From DATLGB01 sp038258425 (GTDB lineage: Bacteria; Actinomycetota; Thermoleophilia; Solirubrobacterales; Solirubrobacteraceae): a stretch of 64,000 nucleotides of DNA. The translations under genes and the position numbers were made by a program. Below, piece after piece: positions 60,931 through 64,000 of the stretch. The stretch lies in assembly GCA_038258425.1 (NCBI GenBank), contig JBBSPV010000018.1:1-64000 (forward strand). The letters run 5' to 3'. Each line of letters begins with the position of its first letter. The first letter of the stretch is position 1. The notes below the pieces were generated by a model that worked only from the letters and a program-made list of their open reading frames with translations, ran no database searches and was not told the DNA's origin.

Positions 60931-61821
60931 TCAGCCGGCCACCAGACGGGCCGCCTCGGTGTCGGCGGCCATCTGCTCGACGAGCACGTCGACGGAGTCG
61001 AAGCGCTTCTCTCCACGCAGCCGGCGGACGAAGGCCAGGCGCAGCTCCCGGCCGTAGCAGTCGCCGTCGTAGCCGATCAGGTAGGCCTCCACGAGGACGC
61101 CACGGCCGGTGACGAAGGTGGGGCGCACGCCGATGGAGACGGCGGCCGGCCACCACTGCCAGCTCCCGTCGACCTCGAGCGCGGCGCGGCAGGCGTAGAC
61201 CCCGTTGCCCGGGTAGCAGAGCGCGTTGTCCGGGACGAGGTTGGCCGTCGGGTAGCCGAGCGTGCGGCCGCGCGCGTCGCCGTGCTGGACGATGCCGCGC
61301 AGGTGGAACGGCAGGCCGAGGAAGCTTGCCGCCCGCTCGACCTCCCCGGCCACCACGAGCCCGCGGATGTGCGTGGAGGAGACGATCTCGCCGTCGACCT
61401 CGACCATGTCGGCCACCGTCGTCTCGAAGTCGCCCCGGCGCTGCAGCAGCTCGACGTCCCCGAGGGCGCGGTGGCCGAAGCGGAAGTTCTCCCCCACCCG
61501 CACGCCCGTGGCCCCGAGCCGGTCCGTGAGCACCTCGGAGACGAACGCCTCGGCCGACTGCTCCGCGAAGGCGGCGTCGAAGCGGATGACGACGAGCTCG
61601 CGGACGCCCAGGCCGGCGACGATGTCGGCCTTGACCGGCAGCGGCGTGAGGAGCTTCGGGGCGCTCTCGGGTGACACGACCGCGCGCGGGTGGGGGTCGA
61701 AGGTCAGCACCGTGTCGGCGTCGCCGATCACCGCGCGGTGGCCGAGGTGCACGCCGTCGAACTCGCCGACCGCCACCTTGCGCGGGCGGTGCTCGGCGTC
61801 GGGGAGCCAGGTGACGCGCAT
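60931..61821 (-). CDS. ribF: Bifunctional riboflavin kinase/FAD synthetase
   Basis: A 296-residue protein. The N-terminal FMN adenylyltransferase domain has VAVGEFDGVHLGHRAVIG and VGENFRFGHRALGD, then SSTHIRGLV. The C-terminal kinase domain has GRTLGYPTANLVPD, NGVYACRA and the ending VEAYLIGYDGDCYGRELRLA (split here from FVRRLR). It makes FMN and FAD from riboflavin. The start is ATG at 61821. An inverted-repeat element lies in the 99-base gap between truB and this gene. Confidence 0.95.
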   Translation of the reverse strand: MRVTWLPDAEHRPRKVAVGEFDGVHLGHRAVIGDADTVLTFDPHPRAVVSPESAPKLLTPLPVKADIVAGLGVRELVVIRFDAAFAEQSAEAFVSEVLTDRLGATGVRVGENFRFGHRALGDVELLQRRGDFETTVADMVEVDGEIVSSTHIRGLVVAGEVERAASFLGLPFHLRGIVQHGDARGRTLGYPTANLVPDNALCYPGNGVYACRAALEVDGSWQWWPAAVSIGVRPTFVTGRGVLVEAYLIGYDGDCYGRELRLAFVRRLRGEKRFDSVDVLVEQMAADTEAARLVAG

Positions 61822-61850
61822 GCGGGGTCGGAGCCTAGTCCGGGGCCCCT

Positions 61851-61900
61851 CCGGGTGACCGCGCTTCCGGCCGCCCGGCTGCCGGAACTGCGGTCACCGG
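61851..61900. repeat. Intergenic palindromic element, copy 2
   Basis: The left arm 61851-61870 reads CCGGGTGACCGCGCTTCCGG; the right arm 61882-61900 reads CCGGAACTGCGGTCACCGG. They pair over most of their length around an 11-base loop. Sixteen bases of the right arm are identical to the element between cinA and recA. Confidence 0.7.
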
Positions 61901-61920
61901 GGATGCGCCAGACGCAGATC

Positions 61921-62709
61921 TCACCCGCGGAAGCCCACCACCGGTTTGAGCAGGCCGCCCGGGCGGGGGTCGGCGAGGGCGATGACGCCGTCGGCGTCCG
62001 TCAGCACGACCGGTCCCTCGGCGGCGCCCGGGACGGCGACCCCGTGCCCGGCGCGGCGGGCGTCGTCGCCCTCCAACCGCCGCTGGGGCAGGAAGGCGAG
62101 CGCGTCGCCGAGGCCGAGCCGGCGCTCCGGGTCGGCGTCGGCGACGTCGAAGGGCCCGATCCGCGTGCGCCGCAGCGCCTCGCAGTACGCGTCACCGAGG
62201 TCGGCCACGAGCGAGCGCACATAGGTGCCCGAGGAGCACTCGATGCGCAGGCCGGCGCGCTCGGCGTCGCGCCAGGCCTGCTCGAAGCGCGTGACCTCGA
62301 CTTCGCGCGGCGTGAGCTCGACGGCCTCCCCCGCCCGGGCCAGCGCGTAGGCGCGCCGGCCGCCGACCTTCACCGCGCTGTAGGCGGGCGGGCGCTGGAG
62401 CAGCGTGCCCGTCGGCAGCGGCAGGGGATCCGGCGGCGTGCGGCCCGGCGCGAGCTCGCCGTCGACGTCCCCCGTGCTCGAGGTCCAGCCGAGCCGCGCG
62501 ACGGCCTCGTAGGCCTTGGGCAGTGCCATGAGGTAGCGCTGCACGCGGGTGGCGCGCCCGACGAGCACGAGCAGCAGGCCGGTGGCGAACGGATCCAGCG
62601 TCCCGGCGTGGCCGACCTTGACGCCGCGGCCGAGCCGTCGCCGCTGCTGTGCGACGACGTCGTGGGAGGTGACGCCGGCCGGCTTGTCGACGAGCAGGAC
62701 GCCGTCCAC
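61921..62709 (-). CDS. truB: tRNA pseudouridine-55 synthase
   Basis: A 262-residue pseudouridine synthase. The N-terminus GVLLVDKPAGVTSHDVVAQ and the catalytic Asp in VGHAGTLDPFATGLLLVLVG are typical, followed by RPPAYSAVKVGGRRAYALAR and IECSSGTYVRSLVADLG. It makes pseudouridine 55 in the T loop of tRNAs. The C-terminal domain is short. The start is GTG at 62709, 13 bases after the nrnA stop. The order rbfA-nrnA-truB-ribF-rpsO is a classical translation cluster. Confidence 0.96.
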   Translation of the reverse strand: MDGVLLVDKPAGVTSHDVVAQQRRRLGRGVKVGHAGTLDPFATGLLLVLVGRATRVQRYLMALPKAYEAVARLGWTSSTGDVDGELAPGRTPPDPLPLPTGTLLQRPPAYSAVKVGGRRAYALARAGEAVELTPREVEVTRFEQAWRDAERAGLRIECSSGTYVRSLVADLGDAYCEALRRTRIGPFDVADADPERRLGLGDALAFLPQRRLEGDDARRAGHGVAVPGAAEGPVVLTDADGVIALADPRPGGLLKPVVGFRG

Positions 62710-62722
62710 GACGACCGACGGC

Positions 62723-63733
62723 TCAGACCGGCGCGACCGCGCCGAGCTGCCCGGCCACCTCGCGCCGCAGCGCCGCCACGAGCTCGTCCAGCCCGTCGTC
62801 GGTGCTGAACCCGGCGGCCCGCCGGTGGCCGCCGCCGCCGTGCGCGCGGGCGATGGCGGAGACGTCCACGCGGTCGTCCGCCGCCCGCAGCGAGACCTTG
62901 CGCCGACCGGAGCGCGCCGGGCCGGGCTGGTCGCGCACGAGCGCGGCGACGATCGTGCCCTCCACGGCCCGCAGGTGGTCGATGACCCCCTCGGAGTAGC
63001 CAGGCTCGGCGCCCGAGCGCTCGTAGTCCTCGCGGGTCAGGTGCGTGAGGGTCAGCGCGCCGTCGTCCAGGCGCCGGACGTTGGCCAGGCCGCGGGCGAG
63101 CAGCTCGAGCTTGCCCTGGGGCACGTTCTCGTACAGCCGCCGGTAGATGCCCTGAGCGTCCACCCCGGCCTCGTGGAGCTCGGCGGCCATGCGGTGGGCG
63201 GCCGGCCCGGTGTTCTCGTAGGAGAAGCGGCCCGTGTCCGTGACGAGCCCGACGTAGAGCGCCTCGGCGATGTCGAGCGTGAGCGGAACGCCCAGCGGCC
63301 GCAGCAGCGACCAGACGATCTCCGCCGTCGACGACGCCGTCGGGACGACGTAGTTGACCGCCGCGAAGTTCGTGTTGTCGTGGTGGTGGTCGATGTTGAC
63401 CACGTGCTCGCCGGCGCGCCGCAGCTGGTCGCCGGCGGGATTGCGATCGACGTTGCCGCAGTCGAGGAAGACGATGGTGCGGCCCTCGAGGTCGGCGGGC
63501 GGCTCGCTGACCAGCCGGTCCAGCGTGAGGAAGCGGTACTCGTAGGAGAGCGGGAACTCGTCGGCGGACATGAACGACACCGCGTCCTTGCCGAGCGCGG
63601 TGAGCGCGTGCTGGGTCGCGGCGAGCGAGCCGAGCGCGTCGCCGTCCGGATGCTCGTGCGTGCACAGCACGAAGCGCTCGGCGTCGCGCAGCTCGGCCAC
63701 GACCTGCTCGAGGGTGGCGCGGCCGCCGGTCAC
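62723..63733 (-). CDS. nrnA: DHH-family oligoribonuclease / pAp phosphatase (NrnA)
   Basis: A 336-residue DHH/DHHA1 phosphoesterase. Metal motifs are THEHPDGDALGS, VFLDCGNVDR, VNIDHHHDNTNFA (the DHH motif) and the Asp in LVTDTGRFSY. The DHHA1 domain ends with GGGGHRRAAGFS. NrnA degrades very short RNAs and dephosphorylates pAp, finishing the mRNA decay begun by RNase Y and RNase J. The start is GTG at 63733, overlapping the rbfA stop by three bases. Confidence 0.95.
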   Translation of the reverse strand: MTGGRATLEQVVAELRDAERFVLCTHEHPDGDALGSLAATQHALTALGKDAVSFMSADEFPLSYEYRFLTLDRLVSEPPADLEGRTIVFLDCGNVDRNPAGDQLRRAGEHVVNIDHHHDNTNFAAVNYVVPTASSTAEIVWSLLRPLGVPLTLDIAEALYVGLVTDTGRFSYENTGPAAHRMAAELHEAGVDAQGIYRRLYENVPQGKLELLARGLANVRRLDDGALTLTHLTREDYERSGAEPGYSEGVIDHLRAVEGTIVAALVRDQPGPARSGRRKVSLRAADDRVDVSAIARAHGGGGHRRAAGFSTDDGLDELVAALRREVAGQLGAVAPV

Positions 63734-64000
63734 GCGCCTGGGCCCTCGCGCAGCAGGCGCTCCAGGCGGTCGGCCCGCGCGGCGGTGTCGTCGAGCATGA
63801 ACGCGAGCTGCGGCGTGTGCTTGAGGCGCAGCTCCGCCGCCACGCGCCTCTGCAGGTAGCCGTGCGAGGACTCGAGGCCCTCGAGGGTGAGCTTGCCGGC
63901 CTGCTCGTCGCCCAGCACCGACACCCACACCTTGGCGTGGCGCAGATCGGGAGCGGTGTCGACGGCGGTCACGGTCACGAAGCCGATGCGTGGGTCCTTC
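63730..64000 (-). CDS. rbfA: Ribosome-binding factor A, 5' end outside window
   Basis: The frame is open to the right edge, where it reads KDPRIGFVTVTAVDTAPDLR, the conserved middle of RbfA. The ATG-like start at 63978 lies within the domain, so the true start is beyond 64000. The visible 89 codons continue HAKVWVSVLGDE and end RLERLLREGPGA. RbfA binds the 30S subunit during late maturation of 16S rRNA. It overlaps nrnA. Confidence 0.93.
   Translation of the reverse strand, partial: KDPRIGFVTVTAVDTAPDLRHAKVWVSVLGDEQAGKLTLEGLESSHGYLQRRVAAELRLKHTPQLAFMLDDTAARADRLERLLREGPGA

Overview
The window is very GC-rich (mid-70s percent by eye) bacterial chromosome with dense genes, many ATGA/GTGA overlaps, frequent GTG starts and Actinomycetota-type gene content. 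Class Thermoleophilia (Solirubrobacterales or a relative) is my best placement. The markers are a collagen-like protein whose N-terminus reads HLSYANVMATVAVFVALGGG, a WTRE...DWNPSLARW repeat protein at the left edge, and a neighbouring pair of TIGR03663-like and DUF2298-like membrane proteins. This placement rests on recognition, not on a search. I see no phage, insertion sequence, CRISPR array, tRNA or rRNA.

Layout. 1-10.7 kb: partial repeat protein, VOC protein, flippase-like protein, two large polytopic membrane proteins, an enolase-superfamily enzyme, an acyl-CoA ligase with a GST, and a MOSC protein. 10.7-15.6 kb: a GntR/FCD regulator divergent from a sigma factor coupled to an O6-alkylguanine-DNA alkyltransferase, followed by a KbaZ-like, SDR and mannonate dehydratase set (probable hexuronate or sugar-acid catabolism). 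15.6-22.8 kb: lipoprotein cyclophilin, diacylglycerol-kinase-like protein, MurT/methyltransferase/GatD (peptidoglycan amidation), a frameshifted collagen-like gene, an orphan betaine-type binding lipoprotein and a secreted duplicated-domain protein. 22.8-31.1 kb: dUTPase, HflX, DUF429, then lysine/DAP genes dapE-dapC (+) facing dapD-dapF-miaA (-), and an SDR. 31.1-43.5 kb (all minus): MscS channel, radical SAM protein with a LexA-type box on its start, VOC protein, MiaB, RNase Y, RecX, RecA, CinA, RodZ-like protein, FtsK. 43.5-48.7 kb: OmpR-type two-component pair, an AT-richer gap that looks like a structured RNA gene, an HD-GYP protein and an MFS transporter. 48.6-55.7 kb (minus): RNase J, dapA, a small unknown, dapB, M16 peptidase, PNPase. 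55.8-59.6 kb (plus): SRPBCC protein and a receiver-phosphatase / CHASE3-type kinase / Rcp1-like receiver cassette lying between pnp and rpsO. 59.6-64 kb (minus): DsbA-like, peroxiredoxin, rpsO, ribF, truB, nrnA and rbfA (cut by the window end).

Working together: dapA, dapB, dapC, dapD, dapE and dapF cover most of the succinylase route to meso-DAP, which feeds peptidoglycan; MurT/GatD, RodZ-like and FtsK also act on envelope and division. RNase Y, RNase J, PNPase and NrnA form an RNA-decay set. The most interesting signals are a probable structured ncRNA at 45.70-45.94 kb, a consensus SOS box on the radical SAM gene, a DapF with both catalytic cysteines replaced by serine, a sigma factor coupled to an alkyltransferase, and a shared palindromic element in two intergenic gaps.
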